16,231 nt of DNA from CAZDOD01 sp964506935 (GTDB lineage: Bacteria > Desulfobacterota > Zymogenia > Zymogenales > Zymogenaceae). Under the pieces are notes generated by a model that worked only from the letters and a program-made list of their open reading frames with translations, ran no database searches and was not told the DNA's origin. Shown here piece after piece: positions 6,098 through 12,839 of this stretch (positions are counted from its first letter, which is position 1; the number at the start of each line of letters is the position of its first letter). The stretch covers positions 1 to 16,231 of the forward strand of contig CAZDOD010000053.1 in the NCBI GenBank assembly GCA_964506935.1, written 5' to 3'. The translations under genes and the position numbers were made by a program.

Positions 6098-7966
6098 TTA
6101 CCAGACGATCCCGGCTTCCTCCTCCATGCCGTAATCCGATAGGACCTCTTTTGTGGGGATCGCCTTTTCGGGATCCATCGAGATAAGCTCGTAGAATTTA
6201 TCCTTCATGCCATCGAAGTTTATCTCGACGCCCTCAGGTTCTCCGTCTCTAGCGGGCTCGAGCATCCTCGGTGTGAGGTCATCGTCCTTTGCGGTCAATC
6301 CAAACCGATAGTTTATGAGCCTCTTGAGATAAAAGACCCTCCTCCCCGCCCGCATCATCTCGTCCTTATCCCATTCATATCCGGCGACACAGTTGAAGAG
6401 GTCGACCCACTGCGGTATGGAGATTTCCCTGTCGGCGAACTGGCAGTAGCAGGCGCTGTTTTCGATTCCCCCCAGCTCCATCGCCGTAATCGCCGCCTCG
6501 GGCTTGTTCTCGTCCGTCATCGGCTCAAGCTCGAAGTCGAAGTCTATCTCCGGCAGGTAAACCGCTCCCATCTCTATAAAGAGCATAGGGGTGGCCACGT
6601 GGCAGGCTCCCCTGGGGCTCACGGCATAGGCAAGCGCCATACCGTGCCCGCCCCCCCTCGGGTCGTGCATCGGGGCTTCTAGACCTTTTGAGTGTACGGT
6701 GTATTTTATCGAGTCTTTCCCGATCTTGCCGGCCGCCTTCACGCTGCCTTCGGCAAGAAGCACGCCCAGGTTTCCCTCCCTTTTTGCTATCCTGGGGAGA
6801 ACTTTATCTATGACGGTCTCCATATCGCCCCAGTGGAGCTCGATCCCGTCGGTTTCATCCTTTGTGAGGTCACCCTTTTCCATGGCCTCCATCGCCCATG
6901 CGATGGTGCCACCAGCCGATATCGTGTCGATGCCGAGGTCATTGCACACCCTCCCCGCCTTACAGGTAGCGGCAAGGTCCATCGAGTTCAAAAGCGAGCC
7001 GAAGGCCGTTATGGTCTCGTACTCCGGTCCCGGACCCTCAGGGATCTTGAACGGCCCGTCTTTGACCTCGACGATTCTCTTGCAAACGATACCGCAAAAG
7101 GCACACGCCCCGCGTTTTGTCAGGTAAGTATCGGTAAGCGTAGAGCCGGTCAGGGCGTCTCCCATCTCTTCCCAAAAATTCGAGGTCCAGTTCTTTATGG
7201 GGACGTCGCCTGAATACACCCCGGCCTCGAGGTTTGCGGCGGTCCCATTCTCGCGCATGACTTCCGATGTCAAGGCATCCCTGATCAGCGAATTGAGTTC
7301 ACTCCTCAACACCTCATATTTTTCGGGATCGGCTAGTTTCATCTCCTTTTTAGTCGCCTTGACCACCAATCCCTTGAGGTTTTTCGAGCCCATAACGGCA
7401 CCGAAGCCGGTGCGCCCGAAGGCGTGGTGTGCCTCGTTCATTATATTGGCATATTTGACGAGATTTTCACCCGCCGGGCCGATAAGGACGGTTCTTGCAT
7501 TCTTTCCGTACTTACCTTTGAGAAGGGTATCTGTCTCTTCTATCCCTTTACCCCAATATTCCGATCCGTCGAGTATCTCAACCTTGTCATCCTCGATAAA
7601 AAGGATGGACGGATCTTTCGCCTTCCCGGTGATGATTATGCCGTCGAATCCGGCGTAGCGAAGCTCCGGCGCGAAGTAACCGCCGCAGGAAGAATCGCCC
7701 CAGTTACCAGTCAGTGGAGAACGGCCGGCCACACTGTTCCTCGATGCACCTGAGAGTCTGAGCCCCGCAAATGGGCCGTTCATGAAGATCAACATTGCAT
7801 CAGGCGAAAGGGGATCGGTGTCGAAATTTCCCCTTTCCCAGAATATCTTCGCAGCGAGTCCGCTACCGCCGATATATTTCTTGTAATATTCCTCAGGAAG
7901 TGTCGTCACATCTACCTTTCCGGAACTGAGATCCACCTCTATAACTTTTCCTGTATTCGCAAACAT
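6098..7966 (-). CDS. aor: Aldehyde:ferredoxin oxidoreductase (tungsten/molybdenum bis-pterin enzyme)
   Basis: 622 residues, the usual length for the family. It oxidises aldehydes to carboxylates with ferredoxin, or runs backwards to reduce acids when ferredoxin is very reduced. N-terminal domain: YIGGSGLAA (31-39), NGPFAGLRLSGASR (63-76), WGDSSCGGYFAPELRYAGFDGIII spread over 89-112, IGPAGENLVKYAN (162-174) and GRTGFGAVMGSKNLKG (184-199), the pterin-binding face. The [4Fe-4S] ligands are C288, C291 and C295 (CxxCxxxC) plus a later Cys, C506 or C508 in ACYC. CNDLGIDTIS (341-350) and HDPRGG (434-439) are further family landmarks. The start ATG has AAGAGG about 7 bases upstream. It precedes the MoaD-like gene and lies downstream of an Fe-ADH/SCP2 pair, favouring aldehyde/alcohol metabolism. 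The metal (W or Mo) and the substrate cannot be read from sequence. Confidence 0.95.
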   Translation of the reverse strand: MFANTGKVIEVDLSSGKVDVTTLPEEYYKKYIGGSGLAAKIFWERGNFDTDPLSPDAMLIFMNGPFAGLRLSGASRNSVAGRSPLTGNWGDSSCGGYFAPELRYAGFDGIIITGKAKDPSILFIEDDKVEILDGSEYWGKGIEETDTLLKGKYGKNARTVLIGPAGENLVKYANIMNEAHHAFGRTGFGAVMGSKNLKGLVVKATKKEMKLADPEKYEVLRSELNSLIRDALTSEVMRENGTAANLEAGVYSGDVPIKNWTSNFWEEMGDALTGSTLTDTYLTKRGACAFCGIVCKRIVEVKDGPFKIPEGPGPEYETITAFGSLLNSMDLAATCKAGRVCNDLGIDTISAGGTIAWAMEAMEKGDLTKDETDGIELHWGDMETVIDKVLPRIAKREGNLGVLLAEGSVKAAGKIGKDSIKYTVHSKGLEAPMHDPRGGGHGMALAYAVSPRGACHVATPMLFIEMGAVYLPEIDFDFELEPMTDENKPEAAITAMELGGIENSACYCQFADREISIPQWVDLFNCVAGYEWDKDEMMRAGRRVFYLKRLINYRFGLTAKDDDLTPRMLEPARDGEPEGVEINFDGMKDKFYELISMDPEKAIPTKEVLSDYGMEEEAGIVW

Positions 7967-8001
7967 CGATTACCTCTTATAAATTGACAGTCTTTATTTA
8001 T

Positions 8002-8030
8002 ATCATAACATAGGCGATACTTTTTGGAAA
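8002..8030 (-). promoter_or_regulatory. Candidate promoter of the aldehyde oxidoreductase - MoaD unit
   Basis: On the - strand, TTTCCA (8030-8025) and TATGAT (8007-8002) are 17 bases apart (4 of 6 and 5 of 6 matches). The predicted start gives a leader of about 30 bases before the ATG at 7966. If real, the oxidoreductase can be transcribed separately from the SCP2/ADH genes upstream. Confidence 0.45.
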
Positions 8031-8151
8031 CGGCTGAAAATCGATCTCGGAATTACAGAACAATTTTAGAAAAAAGGTAACCCCCGAAGACTCAAGTCTG
8101 AAAACGCCCCGACTCGGACAGTATCACCAAGATTAAAACCAATATACCCCG

Positions 8152-8176
8152 AAAAAAAGAGATTACTTGAGTATCT
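8152..8176 (-). terminator. Weak terminator overlapping the SCP2 stop codon
   Basis: On the - strand, a short imperfect hairpin (arms 8176-8171 and 8166-8160, one bulged A) covers the last codons and TAA of the SCP2 gene. It is followed at once by a run of seven T (8158-8152). The stem is AU-rich, so termination is probably partial. It would separate SCP2/ADH from the oxidoreductase gene. Confidence 0.4.
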
Positions 8177-8582
8177 TATCCTCCATCCCCATATCTTTGA
8201 GGGCCTTATTGTAAAGAACGGCTACCTTTTTGAGTTTCGGGGCAAGCTTCAAGAGCCCTGTGGCAGAACCCTTTACGATTATCTTCTTTCTCGTGATCGC
8301 CATAACGGGATTCAGCTTATTCGACCAGGAGCGATGGGCGTCATCGGCCGAAAGGCTCATGATGAGATCCGGCTCGTCTTTGGGCTTACCCCTTCCGACC
8401 TTCGCATCACCACCCCTTGCATCCCAATAGAAGGAACAGTCGGGGTCATCCTGGGTATAGTCAAACCATATGAGCTGATTGACCTTTTTAAGACCTGCAC
8501 TCAGCTCAGGATCTTTTAGACACTCCTCGCTCATCTTTACAAAGGCATCTACGGCCTCTTTTCCGTTTTTCCAGAATTCCAT
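8163..8582 (-). CDS. SCP2-like sterol/lipid-carrier domain protein
   Basis: A 139-residue soluble protein with an SCP-2 fold pattern: an N-terminal helix (about 5-35), a strand region with FDYTQDDPDCSFYWDARGGDAKV (split across 40-62), PDLIMSLSADDAHRSW (71-86), a short NPVMAITRKKIIVKG segment (91-105), then the C-terminal helix LLKLAPKLKKVAVLYNKAL (110-128). In this family the fold makes a hydrophobic tunnel that binds fatty acyl chains, sterols or similar lipids; no catalysis is expected. The start is clear, with AAGGAGGT about 8 bases before ATG. It begins 36 bases after the Fe-ADH stop, so the two are almost certainly co-transcribed. Next to an alcohol dehydrogenase and an aldehyde oxidoreductase it may deliver or hold a greasy alcohol, aldehyde or acid, which is an inference from context only. 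Confidence 0.8.
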   Translation of the reverse strand: MEFWKNGKEAVDAFVKMSEECLKDPELSAGLKKVNQLIWFDYTQDDPDCSFYWDARGGDAKVGRGKPKDEPDLIMSLSADDAHRSWSNKLNPVMAITRKKIIVKGSATGLLKLAPKLKKVAVLYNKALKDMGMEDKILK

Positions 8583-8618
8583 TTTTTATACCTCCTTTTA
8601 AATATTTTATTATTTTAA

Positions 8619-9815
8619 CTAAATTGCTTCCAGGTAAAGTTTAAGGATATCTTCCTCTTCAATATATTTGGCGTTGTAGCTTATCTGTGAATCGGCCGCC
8701 GCAAGCTCCACAAGGGGTGCCAGCTTCTCATCGTCGGCCGGGACATTAAAATCCTTAAGGGTATCCGTAAGTCCAATCTCTTTTTTCAGGTTTCTTACAG
8801 CCTTTGCGGCCATTTTGCCCGCCTCAACGGGATCCTTTCCGCTCACTTCCACACCCAGTGCATCGGCCACCACCATAAATCTATCCGGTACCTCCTCCAC
8901 GTTGTAATCCATAACGATGGGGAGCATTATTGCGTTTGCAAGGCCATGGGGTATTCCATATAAGGCCCCGAGTGCGTGAGCCGTTGCGTGGACCGCGCCG
9001 GTCATGCTGTTTACGAAGCCCATCCCGGCCAAGGTGCTGGCAAGAATCATACCGCCCCTTGCGTCTATATTTTCTGGATCCTTTACGGCGATCGGCAGAT
9101 ACTTTACTATGAGCCTGATTGCATGCAGACACAGGGCGTCTGAAATCGGGTGGGAGGCTGTGGAGGTTGCACCCTCAATGGCATGGGTCAGCGCGTCTAT
9201 TCCTGTAAAAGCCGTCACTTTTGCGGGGAGTTTAACCGTAAGCTCGGGATCCAGCATGGCGAGGTCACAGTTGCAGTAGGGGTGAGTGACCGACAGCTTC
9301 GCACCAGCCTTGACATCCAATACCACCATGGCGTTTGTAACTTCACATCCCGTCCCCGCCGTGGTTGGAAAGGCTATATGAGGAGGCAGGGGCTTTGCGT
9401 CATCCCACAGGGCGGCTTGATCGGCCAGGGGCTGAAAATCCTCATGACCGCTGCCTATCATGACGTTTACGGCCTTTGCGGTATCCATCACGCTCCCGCC
9501 ACCAACTACGACCATCGAATCGGCACCCTTTCCCCGATAAAACTCTGCACCCTTGTTTATATTTTCAATCCTCGCATCCTGGACTATATTATCGAATATC
9601 CCGACCAGCTCGAGATCGGATTTTTCCAACTCCTCAGAAACCATCTCACACACTCCGGCATTTACTATACCCTTGTCTGTATATATAACTATCTTCTTAC
9701 CACCCAACTGCCCCATCTCAAATCCCACCTCGGATCTGACTCCGGGGGAGTACATTATCCTCGGCCTTGACCAGAACGTGAAGAAGGACTCATACTCGAT
9801 ATCCGGATACTTCAT
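8619..9815 (-). CDS. Iron-containing (group III) alcohol dehydrogenase
   Basis: 398 residues, the normal family length. It interconverts alcohols and aldehydes or ketones with NAD(P)H. The nucleotide-binding domain has GGGSVMD (105-111) and FPTTAGTGCEVT (149-160). The all-helical metal domain carries the Fe ligands D207 and H211 in GIDALTHAIE (205-214), H276 in AVHATAHALG (274-283) and H290 in GIPHG (287-291). The 276-to-290 spacing of 14 equals that between the corresponding ligands of E. coli FucO, and all four ligands are intact. GGAGAGG lies just before the ATG. It heads the leftward transcript into the SCP2 gene, and with the downstream aldehyde oxidoreductase it could form an acid-aldehyde-alcohol route. 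The family has broad substrate ranges, so the actual alcohol is unknown. Confidence 0.95.
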   Translation of the reverse strand: MKYPDIEYESFFTFWSRPRIMYSPGVRSEVGFEMGQLGGKKIVIYTDKGIVNAGVCEMVSEELEKSDLELVGIFDNIVQDARIENINKGAEFYRGKGADSMVVVGGGSVMDTAKAVNVMIGSGHEDFQPLADQAALWDDAKPLPPHIAFPTTAGTGCEVTNAMVVLDVKAGAKLSVTHPYCNCDLAMLDPELTVKLPAKVTAFTGIDALTHAIEGATSTASHPISDALCLHAIRLIVKYLPIAVKDPENIDARGGMILASTLAGMGFVNSMTGAVHATAHALGALYGIPHGLANAIMLPIVMDYNVEEVPDRFMVVADALGVEVSGKDPVEAGKMAAKAVRNLKKEIGLTDTLKDFNVPADDEKLAPLVELAAADSQISYNAKYIEEEDILKLYLEAI

Positions 9816-9873
9816 TTTTCCTCTCCTATATAAATAGACTTACTAAATAATTTCGTATCTCTAATAATTAAGT

Positions 9874-9904
9874 ATCATACTATATCTTTATGGTAACTTG
9901 TCAA
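9874..9904 (-). promoter_or_regulatory. Candidate promoter of the Fe-ADH - SCP2 unit
   Basis: On the - strand, a perfect -35 TTGACA (9904-9899) is followed 19 bases later by TATGAT (9879-9874). The spacer is longer than the optimal 17, so the promoter may need help from an activator. The -35 box lies within a small palindrome, CTTGTCAAG (9897-9905), which could bind a regulator. Confidence 0.45.
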
Positions 9905-9935
9905 GCTTTTTCAATCCCTGCCAAGAAGGCTTCGA

Positions 9936-9969
9936 TTGACCGAATAAAAAAGACATGTTAGTATATAAT
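9936..9969 (+). promoter_or_regulatory. Candidate promoter of the EIIA gene
   Basis: TTGACC (9936-9941) is followed by TAGTAT after 17 bases (9959-9964) and a perfect TATAAT at 9964-9969 (22 bases). The -35/-10 pairing is therefore ambiguous. Either -10 lies downstream of the ATG at 9955, which means that codon would not be in the mRNA, so the EIIA start must be 9994. Confidence 0.4.
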
Positions 9970-9993
9970 ATCTACGTTCATCGAGGGATTTTC

Positions 9994-10395
9994 ATGATAG
10001 GAATAGTTATAGCCTGCCACATGGAGATGGCCGACCACCTCCTCGAAACGGTATCCTATGTCTTAGGCGGGAGACCCGAAAAGGTTTTGGCCTTTTCGGC
10101 CGAGCTGGGGGCGGACATTGAAGAGATGAAACTTGAGCTTACGCTCGCCATCGGCGAGGTCGAATCGGGAGAAGGTGTCCTTGTGCTCACCGATATAATC
10201 GGCGGCACTCCGTCGGCACTGGCAAACAGGTTTATGCAGGAGAAAAACATCGAGGTGGTCACGGGAGTGAATCTCCCGATGGTCCTCGCCGCCATTACCT
10301 ACAGGGACGGGATGTCTCTTGTGCGCCTCTCCAAGATGGCCGTCAAGGCAGGGAAGGAGAGCATCTTTTCGCTCAAGAGGGCGAAGAGGTTTTGA
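9994..10395 (+). CDS. Orphan mannose-family PTS EIIA domain protein
   Basis: A 133-residue single-domain protein of the EIIA-Man fold. Visible: N-terminal strand IGIVIACH with H9, the position phosphorylated in this family, then LLETVSYVLG (16-25), VLVLTDIIGGTPSALANRF (62-80) and VVTGVNLPMVL (88-98). In transporters this domain passes phosphate from HPr to EIIB. Here there is no EIIB, EIIC or EIID gene next to it, so a regulatory role is likely, as for the stand-alone EIIA-Man proteins of deltaproteobacteria that work with HPr and HPr kinase genes elsewhere. Start 9994 is preferred over 9955: it has a GAGGG site (9983-9987), gives the exact family N terminus, and the -10 box lies between the two ATGs. 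The gene is divergent from the Fe-ADH gene. Confidence 0.88.
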   Translation: MIGIVIACHMEMADHLLETVSYVLGGRPEKVLAFSAELGADIEEMKLELTLAIGEVESGEGVLVLTDIIGGTPSALANRFMQEKNIEVVTGVNLPMVLAAITYRDGMSLVRLSKMAVKAGKESIFSLKRAKRF

Positions 10396-10601
10396 GGTTT
10401 GAGATAGAAGTGATTTAATTTATCAAAGACAATGTGGAAAATCCCAGCCATTATCAGAGAGGCTCTAGGATAAGAAATCGTAATAAAACCTTCGATGTAA
10501 GCTTGTGAGTAAAAACCTCCCGATAAAAAAACTTGAAAATAAAAAAGATGTTTTTGGGTCCTAAGAAATAGTACCAGAAGAAGTCCCTCTCCTTTTAAGG
10601 C

Positions 10602-11609
10602 CTATCTGATATTTACTTCGTCCGGTGGCGACGAAAGCCCGTCAAGTTTGAGAATAAATTCCAGAAGTATCGAATAGCTCTCAAAAAAAACTTCCCTGTC
10701 TATGACACCCGGCTCATCATACCTGCTCCCGAGGATATAAAGATCTTCTCTTTTAATCCCGCATATCGTTATCGCGGGGACGCCTTCGCGAAGGAATGTA
10801 ACAGAGTCGGCGTTAACATTGCAAATTGAAACCGGAGAGGGATCGTAACCGAACCTCCGTCCCGTATCCACGAAGATATCTTCAAGATAGTCAGTAGATC
10901 CCTCGGCCCACGGATGTGGGAGCACAAGGCCGATACACTCGATGTTCACGACAGCCGTGATTCCCCCCTCAAGTGAAGGAAAATCACCCGAGGGGGTATC
11001 TTTTGCGTCATTTAAAGGAGTCTTCATCCTATCCTCCAAAAAGGCCTTGGAACCCAAGAGTCCCTCCTCCTCTCGGTCGAATGCAATAAAGAGAAAATTG
11101 TGATTGGTGCCCGAATCTGAAAGGCCAAAATAAAGCGCTGCCACAATCAGGACTCCGCTCATGTCGTCCAATGCGCCCACCCCGTCACCCGACCTATCGA
11201 AATGGGCACAGACGATTATGTAATCTGTGATAGACCCTTTGAGGGGAACTATGACATTTCCGGGACAAGCTTTACCTCGCGAGTTATCTTTAAAAAACAT
11301 CCTTTTTTTGGATGCAGGTTCATTGATGTCACCAATGTTCAATGGGCTTTTAGCCACAGGCTCAATAAAGATATCAAGGGCCCCTAGGCGGGAAAAGATG
11401 TCGGTCACTTTTTCACACCGCTCCTTTCTCTCTTTTGGCATTTCTGAAAACTCATCCCACACGAGGTCTATGTGTGTAAGGTCTTCGGAAAAGGCGGTAT
11501 GCTTTGGGCCCGTAACAAAAATAAGGGAGAACAGAACCAAGGCCAGAAGAGGAAACCTCGAGATTATAAAAAATCGATTTTTTGAGAATCCGAATGTTTT
11601 CTTTAGCAT
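10602..11609 (-). CDS. Secreted or membrane-anchored M28-family peptidase-like protein, incomplete metal site
   Basis: 335 residues. A basic N terminus plus hydrophobic stretch (about 13-33) gives a signal peptide or anchor, so the enzyme lies outside the inner membrane. The catalytic-domain landmarks of M28 zinc aminopeptidases are H136 in CAHFDR, D148 in GALDDMSG, the Glu pair E180/E181 in DREEEGLLGS, and E224 in NIECIG at the usual Asp/Glu ligand site. The C-terminal region NADSVTFLREGVPAITI (266-282) matches the SDHxxFLxxGIPA block but lacks its His. The following segment (294-304, SRYDEPGVIDR) lacks the His of the usual YHTxxD ligand motif. The second zinc site may therefore be altered or lost. 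Substrates in the family are N-terminal amino acids or small peptides. No clear ribosome-binding site is visible. Family call good; activity uncertain. Confidence 0.82.
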   Translation of the reverse strand: MLKKTFGFSKNRFFIISRFPLLALVLFSLIFVTGPKHTAFSEDLTHIDLVWDEFSEMPKERKERCEKVTDIFSRLGALDIFIEPVAKSPLNIGDINEPASKKRMFFKDNSRGKACPGNVIVPLKGSITDYIIVCAHFDRSGDGVGALDDMSGVLIVAALYFGLSDSGTNHNFLFIAFDREEEGLLGSKAFLEDRMKTPLNDAKDTPSGDFPSLEGGITAVVNIECIGLVLPHPWAEGSTDYLEDIFVDTGRRFGYDPSPVSICNVNADSVTFLREGVPAITICGIKREDLYILGSRYDEPGVIDREVFFESYSILLEFILKLDGLSSPPDEVNIR

Positions 11610-11725
11610 CTTAATAAAAGACTCAAAAAAAGTTTTTAGCCCAATTTCAATAAAAATGAGGTTATATAAACAAAGTATAGGGCTTTCTCATTAAAATTAG
11701 GAGCTTTTTTTTAATTTTTTCTGGC

Positions 11726-11754
11726 TTGACTGTATACTAAAATAATGTTATGAT
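11726..11754 (+). promoter_or_regulatory. Near-consensus sigma70 promoter P1 in the gene-free region
   Basis: TTGACT (11726-11731, 5 of 6) and TATGAT (11749-11754, 5 of 6) with a 17-base spacer. It points rightward into non-coding DNA; the nearest confident gene start downstream is about 600 bases away. Confidence 0.55.
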
Positions 11755-11772
11755 AATCTTTAAAAATAATGC

Positions 11773-11801
11773 TTGACATACAAGATATAGCTATATAAAA
11801 T
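11773..11801 (+). promoter_or_regulatory. Near-consensus sigma70 promoter P2 in the gene-free region
   Basis: A perfect TTGACA (11773-11778) and TAAAAT (11796-11801, 5 of 6) with a 17-base spacer, 47 bases downstream of P1 and in the same direction. The pairing is good, but AT-rich DNA yields false -10 boxes easily. Confidence 0.55.
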
Positions 11802-11956
11802 TGCAAATATACAACATATAGCCAAAAAGGTTATAGTGAATAACCTCAATAAAGTTTAAAGGATAGGAAAAAAATCATTAAGGATTTATTTGAGGCCAAA
11901 TGGTAAGTGGCTAAATAAAAAATAGTCTCTTATCTAGTTGTTTTTATTACAAATGA

Positions 11957-12154
11957 CGAAGATATAAGGAAAATTTGAGAAGAATCTATCCTATATTTTC
12001 CTTGGATATATTGAGATCTCTGATGATTTCGCTTTTTTATAAAGCCAGGACTACTATTTCGGCTGTGATGGGTGATTTCGTAAAGAGTTATCCCGAATAC
12101 GATATCAACCGATTCTTCAAAACAGACAGCCGGACCTTTCCAATGAAGGATTGA
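11957..12154 (+). other. Short open frame, possible gene remnant or small protein
   Basis: The frame is open for 65 codons between TGA (11954) and TGA (12152-12154), with an ATG at 12023 giving 43 residues starting MISLFYKART and ending FPMKD. The composition (charged and aromatic residues evenly spread, SYPEYDINRFFK in the middle) looks more protein-like than the surrounding DNA. There is no good ribosome-binding site and I recognise no family. It may be a decayed gene tail or a chance frame. Confidence 0.2.
11966..12003. other. Perfect 9-base inverted repeat in the gene-free region
   Basis: AAGGAAAAT (11966-11974) and ATTTTCCTT (11995-12003) with a 20-base loop. It lies about 165 bases after P2. 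It could be an RNA stem or a protein-binding site. No T-run follows. Confidence 0.3.
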
Positions 12155-12362
12155 CCAATATCCGCTTCGTCACCTATTTGCTAAATAATCTTTTTATCAT
12201 GTTTTTTATAACAGCTTTAAGGATTGGATATAATAAAGGCTAAAAAAGGCCTTGTCCTAAACCAAAATATGAGTTACTCAGGAAAATCAAGCTCGAAAAA
12301 GGATAATATAAGTTGCAATATTTTCTCTAGCTTACTAATCAACGTTTTAAAAGGGTGAGATT

Positions 12363-12839
12363 ATGGCACGGAAAGAAGATTCGAGAATTTCGAAAATGTG
12401 GGTGGATTTCAAAGAGTTTGTAAAGGGAAATCCTAAACTCTTTGTCTACTTCCACGTTATCTTGTTTGTCAGCTTCCTCTATCTCCTCTCTGCGAGGCCG
12501 ATAGTGGTTGCCCTTATTGAGGCGAGAGGAGAACACAGCGAATATCTCGCCGAAGAGAGGGCAAAACTGGAAAACGAAATGGAAAAGAAAATTCTCGATT
12601 TCCAACTGGAAACGGCATTGAGGATAAATGAGGATCTTTATGCCCAGATAAGAGTTCAGGAAGAAGAGATCGCCTCTTACGAGAGGGAACTAGCTCAGAG
12701 AAAGAGTGAAGTCGATCTGGTCCTGCTCGGATTTAGGAAATTTCTGGAAATTACAAGCTCTTCAAACTCTCTGACCAAGGAGTTTGACGATACTTTTGTC
12801 AAAGAGAGGCTCATAAATGAAGCGGTCGGCGGTTACTAG
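12363..12839 (+). CDS. Single-pass membrane coiled-coil protein paired with the M23 endopeptidase
   Basis: 158 residues. A basic cytosolic N terminus (1-25) leads into one transmembrane helix (about 26-46), then a Glu/Lys/Arg-rich helix with heptad-like pattern (about 52-118), and a short Ser/Thr-rich tail (130-158). No enzymatic motif is visible. The start has GGGTGAG shortly upstream. Its last 23 bases overlap the start of the M23 gene in another frame, so the two are translationally coupled and probably made in a fixed ratio. By analogy with coiled-coil activators or scaffolds of LytM/M23 enzymes (EnvC with FtsEX, for example), it may anchor or control the peptidase at the inner membrane. 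That is inference from gene pairing and architecture; I recognise no named family. Confidence 0.78.
   Translation: MARKEDSRISKMWVDFKEFVKGNPKLFVYFHVILFVSFLYLLSARPIVVALIEARGEHSEYLAEERAKLENEMEKKILDFQLETALRINEDLYAQIRVQEEEIASYERELAQRKSEVDLVLLGFRKFLEITSSSNSLTKEFDDTFVKERLINEAVGGY

Larger units (their letters stand above)
11610..12362. other. 753-base AT-rich region with no confident gene
   Basis: Between the M28-like gene (leftward) and the coiled-coil/M23 pair (rightward) no ORF of convincing length exists on either strand. What can be seen is two near-consensus + strand promoters in tandem (11726-11754, 11773-11801), a short hairpin GGTTAT/ATAACC (11829-11845), a perfect 9-base inverted repeat (11966-11974 with 11995-12003), an open stretch of 65 codons ending at 12154 with more balanced base composition, and a small AAGGC/GCCTT hairpin near 12240. 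It may hold a small RNA, a long leader of the downstream pair, or gene decay. Confidence 0.6.

Noticed and set aside
6692..7753. Several + strand open frames of 100-170 codons opposite the aldehyde oxidoreductase
   Set aside because: They are antisense to a full-length, motif-complete enzyme and show no recognisable protein features or ribosome-binding sites.
7984..8011. + strand TTGACA followed by TAACAT after 16 bases
   Set aside because: It points into the antisense of the SCP2 gene with no + strand gene behind it; likely chance in AT-rich DNA.
8088..8099. Small dyad AGACT-CA-AGTCT between the oxidoreductase and SCP2 genes
   Set aside because: Five-base arms are common by chance and it has no clear relation to a promoter.
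9150..9770. 206-codon + strand open frame opposite the Fe-ADH
   Set aside because: Antisense to an intact Fe-ADH with all metal ligands; composition is erratic and no family is recognisable.
9955..9993. Longer EIIA protein starting at ATG 9955 (13 extra residues)
   Set aside because: The likely -10 box lies between 9955 and 9994, the extra residues do not fit the family N terminus, and GAGGG is placed properly for the ATG at 9994.
10396..10601. Terminator between the convergent EIIA and M28-like genes
   Set aside because: No inverted repeat of useful length followed by a T run was found on either strand.
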